From assembly GCA_002254285.1 (NCBI GenBank), contig NIUZ01000098.1, positions 1 through 21,623 of the forward strand: a stretch of 21,623 nucleotides of DNA, given 5' to 3'. Source of the stretch: Bacteroidetes bacterium 4572_112. Its GTDB lineage: Bacteria > Bacteroidota > Bacteroidia > Bacteroidales > UBA1556. The notes beneath the pieces are model-generated. The model was not told where the DNA came from. It saw only the letters and a list, made by a program, of their open reading frames with translations, and ran no database searches. Both the position numbers and the translations under genes were made by a program. This document shows, in pieces, positions 1 to 7,620 of the stretch (positions within the stretch are counted from its first letter, which is position 1; every line of letters begins with the position of its first letter).

Positions 1-986
1 GGCACTACTATGCTATCTGCTAACCAAGGAAAATCAACCCCATTTGTAGCTGTTCCCCACATGGTATCGATAAGCACTACATAATCTATTGGCAATATTT
101 TTGGTAAAGAAACTGAAATTTGAGCTGAGTTACAACCCTCAATACCTTTTTGCAAAGCACCAACAACCGTAAAATCAGCCGTAACTTGCACTGCATTAGT
201 ACTAAAACTACCTGCCTTAATAAAAACTCCCGAATCGTAAGCTGCATCACTAGCATCGCCAACTGCAGCTTTAAAATGATAAGTAGTACAAGGAGTAACT
301 AGAGTCCAAGCTGTCATAACTGTTGTAAGGCCATCATATTCTAAGGTAATACCACTAGTGTTATTAACGTAATATGAGCAGTTATTACAAGGACCGCTAT
401 TTGAATTTCCATTATTAATATTATTAATAGTAACGGGAATAGTCGTGCCTGGAATAAAGGCCATATTATAATTAGTATAATTTCCTCCACTAGGATTTGA
501 TCCTGTTATAAAAAACCCAAAAACATCATTAAAACTTGAAAGAGAAAACTCAGGATATTCGTCAGAGCCAAATACATAAGTAAACATAACTGTATCGGCA
601 ATGGGAATAAAATCAAATTCAAGAACCGAAGCATCATTTACTGTTTGTGTAATTAAGGAAGCCAATTGAGGATCAGAGCCTCCAGTATTATCAAAACTAA
701 TACTATTGGAAGAGTTAGGACCAATTACATTTGTAGCTTTACCCGAAGTTAAAACCACACCCGAGCCCAAACCAAGGTTAGTAATGCCGCCATTACTAAA
801 TTTACCAATTGCTGTAAGATCACCAGTATATGTAATATTAGATATTGTAACACCATTACCCACCAATACTTGCTGCACCAGTTGAGTAGGAGTTAATGAT
901 TGATTTATTACTAATTGCGCATTAACAATTTCAATATTGAGAAATACAATTAACAATAATATTACTTTTTTATATGATAGATTCAT
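1..986 (-). CDS. Choice-of-anchor L domain secreted protein, 3' end outside window
   Basis: The frame stays open for 328 codons from the ATG at 984-986 to the window edge, so the C-terminus is missing. Residues 1-24 look like a signal peptide (a lysine pair, a leucine/isoleucine-rich core, ending in NAQ). From about residue 31 the sequence LTPTQLVQQVLVGNGVTIS and the following GGITNLGLGSGVVLTSG match the start of the choice-of-anchor L domain; FVFGSDEYPEFS (about residues 140-150) is another hallmark of that family. From about residue 280 a GATNGVD-type beta-repeat (seen as GTATNGVDFP) begins. Family members are large secreted or surface proteins that often end in a T9SS sorting or gliding-motility CTD, but that end cannot be seen here. 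Ligand and role are unknown. The strand is opposite to the protease at 1809. The domain call is firm; any adhesin role is inference. Confidence 0.85.
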   Translation of the reverse strand, partial: MNLSYKKVILLLIVFLNIEIVNAQLVINQSLTPTQLVQQVLVGNGVTISNITYTGDLTAIGKFSNGGITNLGLGSGVVLTSGKATNVIGPNSSNSISFDNTGGSDPQLASLITQTVNDASVLEFDFIPIADTVMFTYVFGSDEYPEFSLSSFNDVFGFFITGSNPSGGNYTNYNMAFIPGTTIPVTINNINNGNSNSGPCNNCSYYVNNTSGITLEYDGLTTVMTAWTLVTPCTTYHFKAAVGDASDAAYDSGVFIKAGSFSTNAVQVTADFTVVGALQKGIEGCNSAQISVSLPKILPIDYVVLIDTMWGTATNGVDFPWLADSIVV

Positions 987-1150
987 TCTAATTGTGTTTT
1001 TAATTCTAAGGTATTTATTTATAAAACAAGCATAAGATATTAAATTCTGCATGCTCTATATATTTATAGATTCAGATAGCCTATAATATTTGCATTAATA
1101 TTTTTTTAAAGAAATACCAATATCAGTGATAATGTTCTTTTGGATAGTTG

Positions 1151-1588
1151 TTATATTTTATTCACTTCAACATTCACAAATTCAAATCTAATATTTGAAT
1201 CCTCGTTAACACCTTTTGTTGATTTATAAAGTTTGAAACCTTTATTATCATCATTGCAAGTGTATTCAAGAGTTTGACCCGCAGTGATATCAATGCTTAT
1301 TTCGTATTCATTTGGAGAATTAAGATTGCAACTACGACACTTATCTCCTATCCAATATTCAATTTTATAAGTAATACGTACATCGTAACTATTTGTATTC
1401 TCATATTTGAAAACAAAATAATCATTCTTGGTTGAATTATGTTGTGTAGCACATTTTGCAATCTTCTGAGAAAACACTACTCCATTCATATCTAACATCT
1501 TAGTCCATTCCGCAGAATTATTAACAGTGAAAGACAATAGTGCAAAGGAAAATACTGTAATTAAAGCAATGATAAATTTATTTGACAT
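1151..1588 (-). CDS. Small secreted four-cysteine protein, unknown function
   Basis: This encodes 145 residues from the ATG at 1586-1588. A longer frame starts at a TTG (1619-1621), but the internal ATG is preferred because it begins directly with a signal peptide (MSNKFIIALITVFSFALLSF) and has AAGG just upstream. The mature part is predicted to be beta-rich and has four cysteines (about residues 46, 83, 86 and 110), two of them as a CRSC pair, so disulfides are likely in the periplasm or outside the cell. The segment YKIEYWIGDKCRSC followed by NEYEISIDITAGQTLEYTC suggests a single Ig-like or similar sandwich fold. I do not recognise the family. It lies between two exported-protein genes and has the same strand as the choice-of-anchor L gene, from which it is separated by about 165 bp. 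Confidence 0.65.
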   Translation of the reverse strand: MSNKFIIALITVFSFALLSFTVNNSAEWTKMLDMNGVVFSQKIAKCATQHNSTKNDYFVFKYENTNSYDVRITYKIEYWIGDKCRSCNLNSPNEYEISIDITAGQTLEYTCNDDNKGFKLYKSTKGVNEDSNIRFEFVNVEVNKI

Positions 1589-1774
1589 CCTTGAAAAATT
1601 TGATTTATTTGTATTGTACAATATTAATAAAATATTCTGTTCTTCGACATCATTATATGATAATAGTTTAATGCCAATTACATTTAATTATTTATCCTCA
1701 ATTATTAAAATATACTGATTACAAAATATTTAAAGAATTAAAAAAAGCATATATATATTCAAAACTATAATCCT

Positions 1775-1782
1775 TATATTTG
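1775..1782 (+). promoter_or_regulatory. Bacteroidota -7 box (TATATTTG) for the S8 protease
   Basis: TATATTTG fits the Bacteroidota sigma-ABfr -7 consensus TAnnTTTG and ends 26 bp before the ATG at 1809. No convincing TTTG -33 element is seen at the usual spacing, so the call rests on the -7 box and position alone. Confidence 0.45.
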
Positions 1783-1808
1783 TAAACTAAATAATTAATG
1801 ATATCACA

Positions 1809-4568
1809 ATGTATAAAATACTAATTACCACCATAATATTTTGCTTTATCTATACTTTTGCTATCGCACAAAGTTCTATCGATTATAATAAAAACACTAT
1901 TATGATTAAGCTTAAGGCAAAAAATGCATCTTTGATAAAGTCAAATAGCATAAACCATAAAGAATTCAATACACTTATTTCAGATCTTGATAATAGCCAT
2001 TTGCAAAGAAGCTTTCCTATGCACAAAAGCCCGCGCTTATCAGTAAATAGTATGGGAGATAGTTTGGTGGATTTAAGTCTGTGGTATAAATTATCTTTTG
2101 ATTCCAACATAAATAACACCAAATTAATAACTCACCTGAAAAGTCTAAATATCTTCCAATATGTAGAATATAGATCTATCAACCAACTATTTTATACACC
2201 ATCTGACCCACATATTGGTAGTCAATATTATTTGGATAACATAAGAGCATACGATGCATGGGATATTGAGCAAGGCGACACAAATGTAGTAGTTGCTATT
2301 ACCGATACTGGCATTGACAAACTTCAGGAAGACCTTATTAATGGAATAAAATACAATTATAACGACACTATTGATGGAATTGATAATGATAATGATGGAT
2401 TTATTGATAATTTTTGTGGTTGGGATATGGCTTCCAACGACAATAATGTGCAATGGGGAACTATTGGCCACGGAACTTTTGTGAGTGGCTTCGTAAGTGC
2501 TGTTCCTGACAATAATAAAGGAATTGCTGGAGTGGGATATAACACTAAGGTACTGCCTGTTAGAATTGATAATGCAGAAGGCTCACTTTCTGCCGATTAC
2601 GAAGCAATTGTATATGCTGCTGATCATGGGGCTGCTATTATTAATTGCTCATGGGGAGGAACTCATGGCGAGAATTTTGGCCGTGATGTGGTAAATTATG
2701 CTACAAATAATAAGGGTGCATTAGTAATTGCTGCTTGTGGCAATAGTAATAATGACATATGGCTATATCCTGCATCTTATGAAAATGTAATGAGTTGTGC
2801 CGCAACCGATACTTTTGATGTACGATGGACAGCCTCTTCATATGGCACCACAGTTGATTTATCAGCGCCAGGCGATAATGTATTTTCTACATGGGTAAAT
2901 AATGGATATTTTTCGTCAGATGGCACAAGTTTTTCGGCGCCAATAATAGCTGCAGGGGCTGCTTTGGTAAAAGCTCATTTTCCACAGTTCACCAACTTTC
3001 AATTAGAAGAGCAATTGCGTGTAACTGCTGATATTATTGATACTATTCCTAATAATTCAGCTGTTAAAGGCTATATGGGTGCTGGCAGAATGAATATTTA
3101 TAAAGCTCTTACTGATACTAGCAAACCTTCTATAAGATTCAGAAATAAAGATGTGTCAATATCAAACGATACTATATATTTTAGTGGTGATTTTATCAAC
3201 TACTTAACCAAATCATCCCCTACTCTTAGTGTAAAACTTTATACAAAATCACCTTATATAACTTATATTGTAGATTCTATAAACCTTGGCGAAATAAATA
3301 CCTTATCTAGCGTTTCGAACACAAACAACCCATTAAAATTAAAGATTATACCTGGCTCAAGCTATGGTGACTTTGCTGATATTCAATTTATTTATACCGA
3401 TACTGCGTACCGCGGATTTGAATGGGTAAGAGTTTATATTAATAATCAAACATCAATACTCGACACTAACAATATTACAACAAGTGTAAACTCAAAATCT
3501 ACTATTGGGTTTAATGATTATGGAAAAATGCGTGGACTAGGATTTACCTATAAAGACGGCAGAAACTTATTGAGTTGGGGAGGTTTAATCTTTGCTACAA
3601 CAAATAGCAATGTATCTGACAACCTATATGGAGCAAGTGGTATAGAGAGCAAAATGAGAGCTTTAAGCGGAGATAGTATTGTAGATAGCACTCCTGCTGA
3701 TCAAAAATATCTGAATATATATAATGATGACTCGGCAGGATTTTCTAAAAATAACTTTCAGGTAAATCAATATTCTTACGCTTTTGCACAGGATCCTTTG
3801 AAAGATATTATTTTTATAGAATACAATATTATAAATAGAAATTTCAATAATGTTAATAATGTATATGTAGGATTTTATGCTGATTGGGATATTGGTTTAT
3901 CGTATAAAAATAAGGCTGATTATAACGCTACAGAAAATCTAAGTTACATCTGGCCTTCGCAAGGCGGTACATATGCTGGAGTACAATTAATGAGCAAAAC
4001 AATGGGCAATTGCTATAATTTAGATAATAATGGTGACAATGGTAGCATCAATATTTACGATGGTTTTCTGAATTTCGAAAAATGGGATGCACTTACAACT
4101 ACTAGGACAGAAGCTGGCATAAGTACTGATGGTAATGATGTAAGTACTATGCTAAGTGGTGGACCTTATACTATTATTGCACAGGACACCTTAAAAATAA
4201 CTTTTGCACTATTAGCCGGCGATAATCAAAATGCAATTATAAACACCGCAAAGGCTGCAAATTATTGGTTCTATAATACAGCTTCCATTGGTGATTTGAA
4301 ACAAAATCTTGGAGTTGAATTATTACAAAACACTCCAAATCCTGCTTCAAATTATACTGATATTACATTTGTATTAAATAAAACAGATAATGTAACACTT
4401 GAGATCTTTAGTATAGAAGGCAAACATATAGAAACCATATTTGCTGGCAACTTAGCAACTGGTAAGCATATATACAAAATAGACTTAAATAAATATAATT
4501 CGGGAGTATACACATACAAACTCACAACAACAAAAGGTAGTTTGAGTAGAAAAATGATACTAAAATAA
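1809..4568 (+). CDS. S8 (subtilisin-like) serine peptidase with T9SS type A sorting domain
   Basis: This is a 919-residue secreted endopeptidase. Residues 1-21 are a signal peptide ending in IAQ. Residues of roughly 22-135 look like a propeptide. The S8 catalytic domain covers about 140-420: Asp166 in AITDTGID, His221 in GHGTFVSGF, the probable oxyanion Asn312 in CGNSNND, and Ser374 in DGTSFSAP, so the triad is complete. A DNDNDG stretch (about 192-197) looks like a calcium site. The middle, about 420-840, is beta-rich and unassigned. The last ~78 residues begin with LLQNTPNPASNYTDI and end in KMILK, which is the classic type A T9SS sorting domain, cleaved on export through the outer membrane. 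The protein is thus expected on the surface or released. It is followed after 2 bp by a GPP34 gene and is probably cotranscribed with it. Substrate is unknown. Confidence 0.93.
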   Translation: MYKILITTIIFCFIYTFAIAQSSIDYNKNTIMIKLKAKNASLIKSNSINHKEFNTLISDLDNSHLQRSFPMHKSPRLSVNSMGDSLVDLSLWYKLSFDSNINNTKLITHLKSLNIFQYVEYRSINQLFYTPSDPHIGSQYYLDNIRAYDAWDIEQGDTNVVVAITDTGIDKLQEDLINGIKYNYNDTIDGIDNDNDGFIDNFCGWDMASNDNNVQWGTIGHGTFVSGFVSAVPDNNKGIAGVGYNTKVLPVRIDNAEGSLSADYEAIVYAADHGAAIINCSWGGTHGENFGRDVVNYATNNKGALVIAACGNSNNDIWLYPASYENVMSCAATDTFDVRWTASSYGTTVDLSAPGDNVFSTWVNNGYFSSDGTSFSAPIIAAGAALVKAHFPQFTNFQLEEQLRVTADIIDTIPNNSAVKGYMGAGRMNIYKALTDTSKPSIRFRNKDVSISNDTIYFSGDFINYLTKSSPTLSVKLYTKSPYITYIVDSINLGEINTLSSVSNTNNPLKLKIIPGSSYGDFADIQFIYTDTAYRGFEWVRVYINNQTSILDTNNITTSVNSKSTIGFNDYGKMRGLGFTYKDGRNLLSWGGLIFATTNSNVSDNLYGASGIESKMRALSGDSIVDSTPADQKYLNIYNDDSAGFSKNNFQVNQYSYAFAQDPLKDIIFIEYNIINRNFNNVNNVYVGFYADWDIGLSYKNKADYNATENLSYIWPSQGGTYAGVQLMSKTMGNCYNLDNNGDNGSINIYDGFLNFEKWDALTTTRTEAGISTDGNDVSTMLSGGPYTIIAQDTLKITFALLAGDNQNAIINTAKAANYWFYNTASIGDLKQNLGVELLQNTPNPASNYTDITFVLNKTDNVTLEIFSIEGKHIETIFAGNLATGKHIYKIDLNKYNSGVYTYKLTTTKGSLSRKMILK

Positions 4569-4570
4569 TT

Positions 4571-5221
4571 ATGAAACTAAATATTATAGAAAAACTTATA
4601 CTCCTTTCTCTTGATGACGAAAAAGGTAATCTACTTTCTAGTGGGGCACAATTTAATACCGCAATTATTGGTGCAACAATAGCTGAACTTATTCTGTTAG
4701 GAAAACTTCGTATATCTGAAGAAAGGATTAAGGTTTCAAATACTACTTCTACTAACGACAAAGTACTGGACTACGCATTGGCAGAAATTCGTAAATCTAA
4801 AAAGGATAAAAAGCTTTCGCATTGGATACTCACTCTTGCTAGCAAAGCTCCGAAAACCATTGAGATATACGAGCAAAAGTTTATTGACAATAAAATACTC
4901 TATCGTAAGGACTCTAAAGTACTTTGGTTTTTTGATAAAACTAATTTTCCGGCCAAGGATAGTACTTTAGAAAATATATTTCGCCGAGAGCTGAATGATA
5001 TTGTATTTAAGAATAATACTGCTGATATAAATAACAAAATACTTATTGGACTTATTAAAGCAAGTGATTTGAATAAAGAAATCTATGGCAAAAAACTCAG
5101 TAAAGAAACCAAAAAAGCAATAAAAGATATTTACAAATCTAATGAACTATCACTGATTATTCACGATAAAGTAGAAGAAGCTTATATTAGCATGGTGGCC
5201 GTTATGGTGGCCGTTATGTAA
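4571..5221 (+). CDS. GPP34 (GOLPH3-like) family phosphoprotein
   Basis: This encodes 216 residues, starting 2 bp after the protease stop. The N-terminus (IIEKLILLSLDDEKGNLL) followed by an alanine/leucine-rich helix (AIIGATIAELILLGKL) and ISEERIKVSN matches the GPP34 family pattern. Eukaryotic members (GOLPH3/Vps74) bind phosphoinositide and glycosyltransferase tails at the Golgi; bacterial members are widespread but their function is not established, and I do not infer one here. No signal peptide is seen, so it should be cytoplasmic or peripheral to the inner membrane. The end is a short hydrophobic tail (MVAVMVAVM) created by a 12-bp tandem duplication; bacterial homologues often end in similar small hydrophobic repeats. 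It is likely an operon with the upstream secreted protease, although a functional link is unproven. Confidence 0.85.
   Translation: MKLNIIEKLILLSLDDEKGNLLSSGAQFNTAIIGATIAELILLGKLRISEERIKVSNTTSTNDKVLDYALAEIRKSKKDKKLSHWILTLASKAPKTIEIYEQKFIDNKILYRKDSKVLWFFDKTNFPAKDSTLENIFRRELNDIVFKNNTADINNKILIGLIKASDLNKEIYGKKLSKETKKAIKDIYKSNELSLIIHDKVEEAYISMVAVMVAVM
5192..5215 (+). repeat. 12-bp tandem duplication in the GPP34 3' end
   Basis: ATGGTGGCCGTT occurs twice in a row, in frame, followed by ATGTAA. It encodes MVAV twice. The final ATG before the stop gives a third methionine. Exact copies suggest a recent slippage event in a length-tolerant hydrophobic tail. Confidence 0.9.
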
Positions 5222-5243
5222 GTGTCTTAGAATTAAAGATTAG

Positions 5244-5291
5244 GAATGGCGAATGCAATTAGAGTTAAATCTAAAAATGCAATCGCCATTC
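5244..5291 (+). terminator. Hairpin after the GPP34 gene, possible terminator
   Basis: GAATGGCGA-A-TGCA and TGCA-A-TCGCCATTC form a 14-bp stem with one mismatch and a loop of about 20 nt, beginning 23 bp after the stop codon. There is no strong T-run after the stem, so it may be a stability or processing hairpin instead of a true intrinsic terminator. Confidence 0.45.
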
Positions 5292-5305
5292 TCCTTTATA
5301 CATGA

Positions 5306-5356
5306 CTGCCGCCAGGCAGACTCCTTATTTTCCTTATCCTCCCGATAACTATCGGG
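5306..5356. repeat. Two REP-like palindromes in a pyrimidine-rich intergenic tract
   Basis: CTGCC-GCCA-GGCAG (5306-5319) and CCCGATA-AC-TATCGGG (5341-5356) are perfect palindromes. They sit in a tract built from short CCTTAT/TCCTT repeats (about 5321-5388), between convergent GPP34 and ribH. Similar CCCGAT...ATCGGG palindromes recur at 14416-14433, and a weaker ATCGG-type one at 10364-10384. They probably act as REP-type intergenic elements or as shared termination hairpins; function is inferred. Confidence 0.6.
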
Positions 5357-5389
5357 ATCCTTCTCCTTTATCCTCTATCCTTATACTGA

Positions 5390-5923
5390 CTATTCCTCGA
5401 GATAAAAATCTGACCAATCCTCGTCGTCAAATTCATTTTGCATATCGCGTTCCATGCTAATCATTTTAATGGCAGTAATTCCTGCTTCAATTCCTTTATT
5501 ACCATGTTTTCCACCAGCTCTATCTTGAGCTTGTTGCAAATTATCGGTTGTAAGCACACCAAATATAACCGGTATATCATTATTTATTGCCACATTAGCA
5601 ACAGCATTAGCACTAGCTTGAGATATGAAATCGAAATGACGAGTTTCACCCTGAATAACACAACCGATACAGATTACAGCATTAACAGGTTTGTACTGCG
5701 ACATTTGCTGAGCAGCATAAGCCAATTCAAAAGTACCAGGTACATATCTTACATAAATATCATCTTCCGCAATACCGTTTTTAATCATAGTATCAATAGC
5801 ACCTTGTGCCATTGCATTAGTAATTCCATCGTTCCATTCAGATATTAGGATTCCTATTTTGGCACCAACAATATTAAGTGCCGTTTCTTTATAATCCGAT
5901 AAATTTTTTAAACTTGAAGCCAT
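5390..5923 (-). CDS. ribH: 6,7-dimethyl-8-ribityllumazine synthase
   Basis: Lumazine synthase condenses 5-amino-6-ribitylamino-uracil with 3,4-dihydroxy-2-butanone 4-phosphate, the penultimate step of riboflavin synthesis, in the cytoplasm, usually as a 60-mer or pentamer. In the 177 residues, the family segments are all present: GTFELAYAAQQM, the substrate-binding stretch VICIGCVIQGETRHFDFIS with the conserved His, and VIFGVLTTDNLQQAQDRAGG followed by NKGIEAG. The ATG at 5921-5923 fits the family N-terminus. An extra acidic tail (NEFDDEDWSDFYLEE) extends beyond the usual end. No other rib gene is in the window; the synteny TPR protein then ribH is common in Bacteroidota. It has its own -7 box just after the terminator of the upstream gene. 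The leader is too short for an FMN riboswitch. Confidence 0.96.
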   Translation of the reverse strand: MASSLKNLSDYKETALNIVGAKIGILISEWNDGITNAMAQGAIDTMIKNGIAEDDIYVRYVPGTFELAYAAQQMSQYKPVNAVICIGCVIQGETRHFDFISQASANAVANVAINNDIPVIFGVLTTDNLQQAQDRAGGKHGNKGIEAGITAIKMISMERDMQNEFDDEDWSDFYLEE

Positions 5924-5948
5924 AATTTTAGATTTTAAATGTTAATAT

Positions 5949-5956
5949 CAAAGATA
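5949..5956 (-). promoter_or_regulatory. -7 box (TATCTTTG) for ribH
   Basis: Read on the minus strand this is TATCTTTG, a match to TAnnTTTG, 25 bp before the ribH ATG. It directly follows the T-run of the terminator at 5958-5988, which would let ribH be expressed separately from the TPR gene. Confidence 0.5.
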
Positions 5957-5957
5957 C

Positions 5958-5988
5958 AAAAAAAAAGGGTCGAACATTTGTCCGACCC
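5958..5988 (-). terminator. Intrinsic terminator after the TPR gene
   Basis: On the minus strand, GGGTCG...CGACCC forms a 6-bp GC-rich stem, extended by ACA/TGT above one mismatch, and is followed by nine T residues. It lies 22 bp beyond the stop of the TPR gene. Confidence 0.85.
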
Positions 5989-6010
5989 ATATATCTTTTG
6001 GTAATACAAA

Positions 6011-6736
6011 TTATTTACCTAAGAATTGCTCTTCACGAGCGATATATTTTTTCACTTCAGAGTACTCAGCACTTCTGAAATAATCAGTTTTGATTTTATT
6101 AAATAATTCGAGAGCTTTATCATGATTACCAATCATAGAATAAGTCATACCAGCTTTTTTCAAAAACATTGGAGTAAGCAAGTCATTATCTCTATAATTT
6201 GCTGCCTCAACATATTTTCGTGCTGCACCCTCATTATCACCAAGCTCCATCATACAGTCGCCAATAGCGCCAATAGACATTGCTTTAATATTGATATCAT
6301 TGCTACGGAAAGCTTTAAGGTGATCAATAGCCTCCTCAAAATTCACTTTTGCAGCAGCAGTAGTATCATCCTTAGCAATATTCATATAGCAGATACCTGC
6401 ATAATATTGAGCTAAGTTACCACTAGCTGTTGAGCCATACTCATCAATAACTGATAAAAAGCCTACAACATCATTATTTCCATTAAGAGCAGTTTCGAAC
6501 TGATCTTGACCAAATAATTGCTCAGCTTGCCATATAGTATTATATGCAGCATCCTCAGCAGGAGCAGATATATATTTTTGATAACCCATATAAAGAATAA
6601 CTATCGCAAAAAGTGCTAACACACCATAGCTCATATTCTTCTTATTATTCTCTACGAATTTCTCAGTACGTCCACATAAACACATCTTTTTTTCAAAATG
6701 CTCATAATACTCTCTATGCCATAATACATAAGGCAT
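6011..6736 (-). CDS. Membrane-anchored tetratricopeptide repeat protein
   Basis: This encodes 241 residues. After a short cytoplasmic N-terminus containing GRTEKFVENNKK there is one membrane segment (about residues 37-52, LALFAIVILYMGYQKY), then a periplasmic or outward-facing domain of helical repeats: QYYAGICYMNIAK, AIGDCMMELGDNEGAARKY and KAGMTYSMIGNHDKALELF are typical TPR A/B helices. The layout resembles the YfgM/TPR_21 type of single-pass TPR protein, implicated in envelope protein quality control in proteobacteria; that role here is inference. The first 20 residues (MPYVLWHREYYEH... with CLC at 19-21) are unlike the lysine-rich start usual in this family, so the start could be the Met at residue 18 instead. 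It precedes ribH and has terminators on both sides, so it is likely monocistronic. Confidence 0.82.
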   Translation of the reverse strand: MPYVLWHREYYEHFEKKMCLCGRTEKFVENNKKNMSYGVLALFAIVILYMGYQKYISAPAEDAAYNTIWQAEQLFGQDQFETALNGNNDVVGFLSVIDEYGSTASGNLAQYYAGICYMNIAKDDTTAAAKVNFEEAIDHLKAFRSNDINIKAMSIGAIGDCMMELGDNEGAARKYVEAANYRDNDLLTPMFLKKAGMTYSMIGNHDKALELFNKIKTDYFRSAEYSEVKKYIAREEQFLGK

Positions 6737-6766
6737 TCAAGATATTGATTTCGCATTTTATTAAAT

Positions 6767-6803
6767 AAAAAAAGAATCACCCTAATTTATAAGAATGATT
6801 CTT
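6767..6803 (-). terminator. Intrinsic terminator after the DUF4290 gene
   Basis: On the minus strand AAGAATCA...TGATTCTT form an 8-bp stem with a loop of 16 nt followed by a run of seven T residues and more T-rich sequence. It closes the helicase-DUF4290 unit and lies 44 bp after its last stop. Confidence 0.7.
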
Positions 6804-6846
6804 GCTTTTATTATCCTATTCGCAATAAATATTAATCACTCAATAA

Positions 6847-7575
6847 TTATCTGCGAGGTTTTCCTGGACCTTTTCTTGGTCCTGATTTTGAACCGCTCTT
6901 TTGGAAAGGTTTTTTTCCGCCATAAGATTTAGAACCATAGCTTTTTTGAGCAGGTCTTGATTTTCCTTTACTTGCAGATTTTTTAGTCGCTAATGTTGAA
7001 TTTATTTTCTTTAAAACAACATTTGCAGAAATAAGCTCTACACCTTCTGGCAAACGAAGTCTATCGTGTGTAATGCGCTGAATATGCATATCAATAAGCT
7101 CGTCACTTACAATATTCTTATTCCATGTGATGTACATTTCTTTCATCTGATTAGCGACAATAGTCACCAAACCATCTCTTGTTTCACTGGCCTCTTCCTC
7201 TGCAATATTATTCAGCAATAACTCAGTGTTTTTACCATAAAAACGATACATAATTTTATTATCGCTATATCCTAAAGGTGCTACATCATGAACCTTCTCC
7301 TCATGCTTACTAACCTCATATGGGTATTCAATATCTAAATTATACTCTGAGATAATGTACAAATGATTCCATAGTTTCTTGAAATACTCATCATTAGCAT
7401 TATCAGTAGGATTCACCTGCTGCATTACCGAAACAATAATGTATGCAAGCTTTGTACGCTTATCTTTATCTTCAATACTAAGCGCATATTCTACTAAATT
7501 TTGCACATTACGACCATATTCGCGAATTCGCATATCCGGTCTATCAGTATTATAATCTTTCTCTATATCCATCAT
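6847..7575 (-). CDS. DUF4290 family protein
   Basis: This encodes 242 residues. The segment IREYGRNVQNLVEYALSIED followed by IIVSVMQQVNP and KKLWNHLYIISEYNLDIEYP is the conserved signature of DUF4290, a family confined to Bacteroidota and with no known function. The C-terminal ~45 residues are a low-complexity basic tail rich in Lys, Gly, Ser and Pro (KSYGSKSYGGKKPFQKSG), which suggests nucleic-acid contact but does not prove it. There is no signal peptide or membrane segment. Two Met codons stand at the start (7573-7575 and 7570-7572); either may be used. It begins 45 bp after the helicase stop on the same strand and ends before a terminator, so the two genes are likely cotranscribed. Confidence 0.85.
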   Translation of the reverse strand: MMDIEKDYNTDRPDMRIREYGRNVQNLVEYALSIEDKDKRTKLAYIIVSVMQQVNPTDNANDEYFKKLWNHLYIISEYNLDIEYPYEVSKHEEKVHDVAPLGYSDNKIMYRFYGKNTELLLNNIAEEEASETRDGLVTIVANQMKEMYITWNKNIVSDELIDMHIQRITHDRLRLPEGVELISANVVLKKINSTLATKKSASKGKSRPAQKSYGSKSYGGKKPFQKSGSKSGPRKGPGKPRR

Positions 7576-7620
7576 TATATTATTATCTGTACATTAAATT
7601 ATTACAATAATTGCCGCCAA

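Noticed and set aside
1589..1621. TTG start that extends the four-cysteine protein by 11 residues
   Set aside because: The internal ATG gives a normal signal peptide; the extension would put polar residues before it.
5924..5948. FMN riboswitch before ribH
   Set aside because: The leader after the -7 box is only about 25 bases, far too short for that element.
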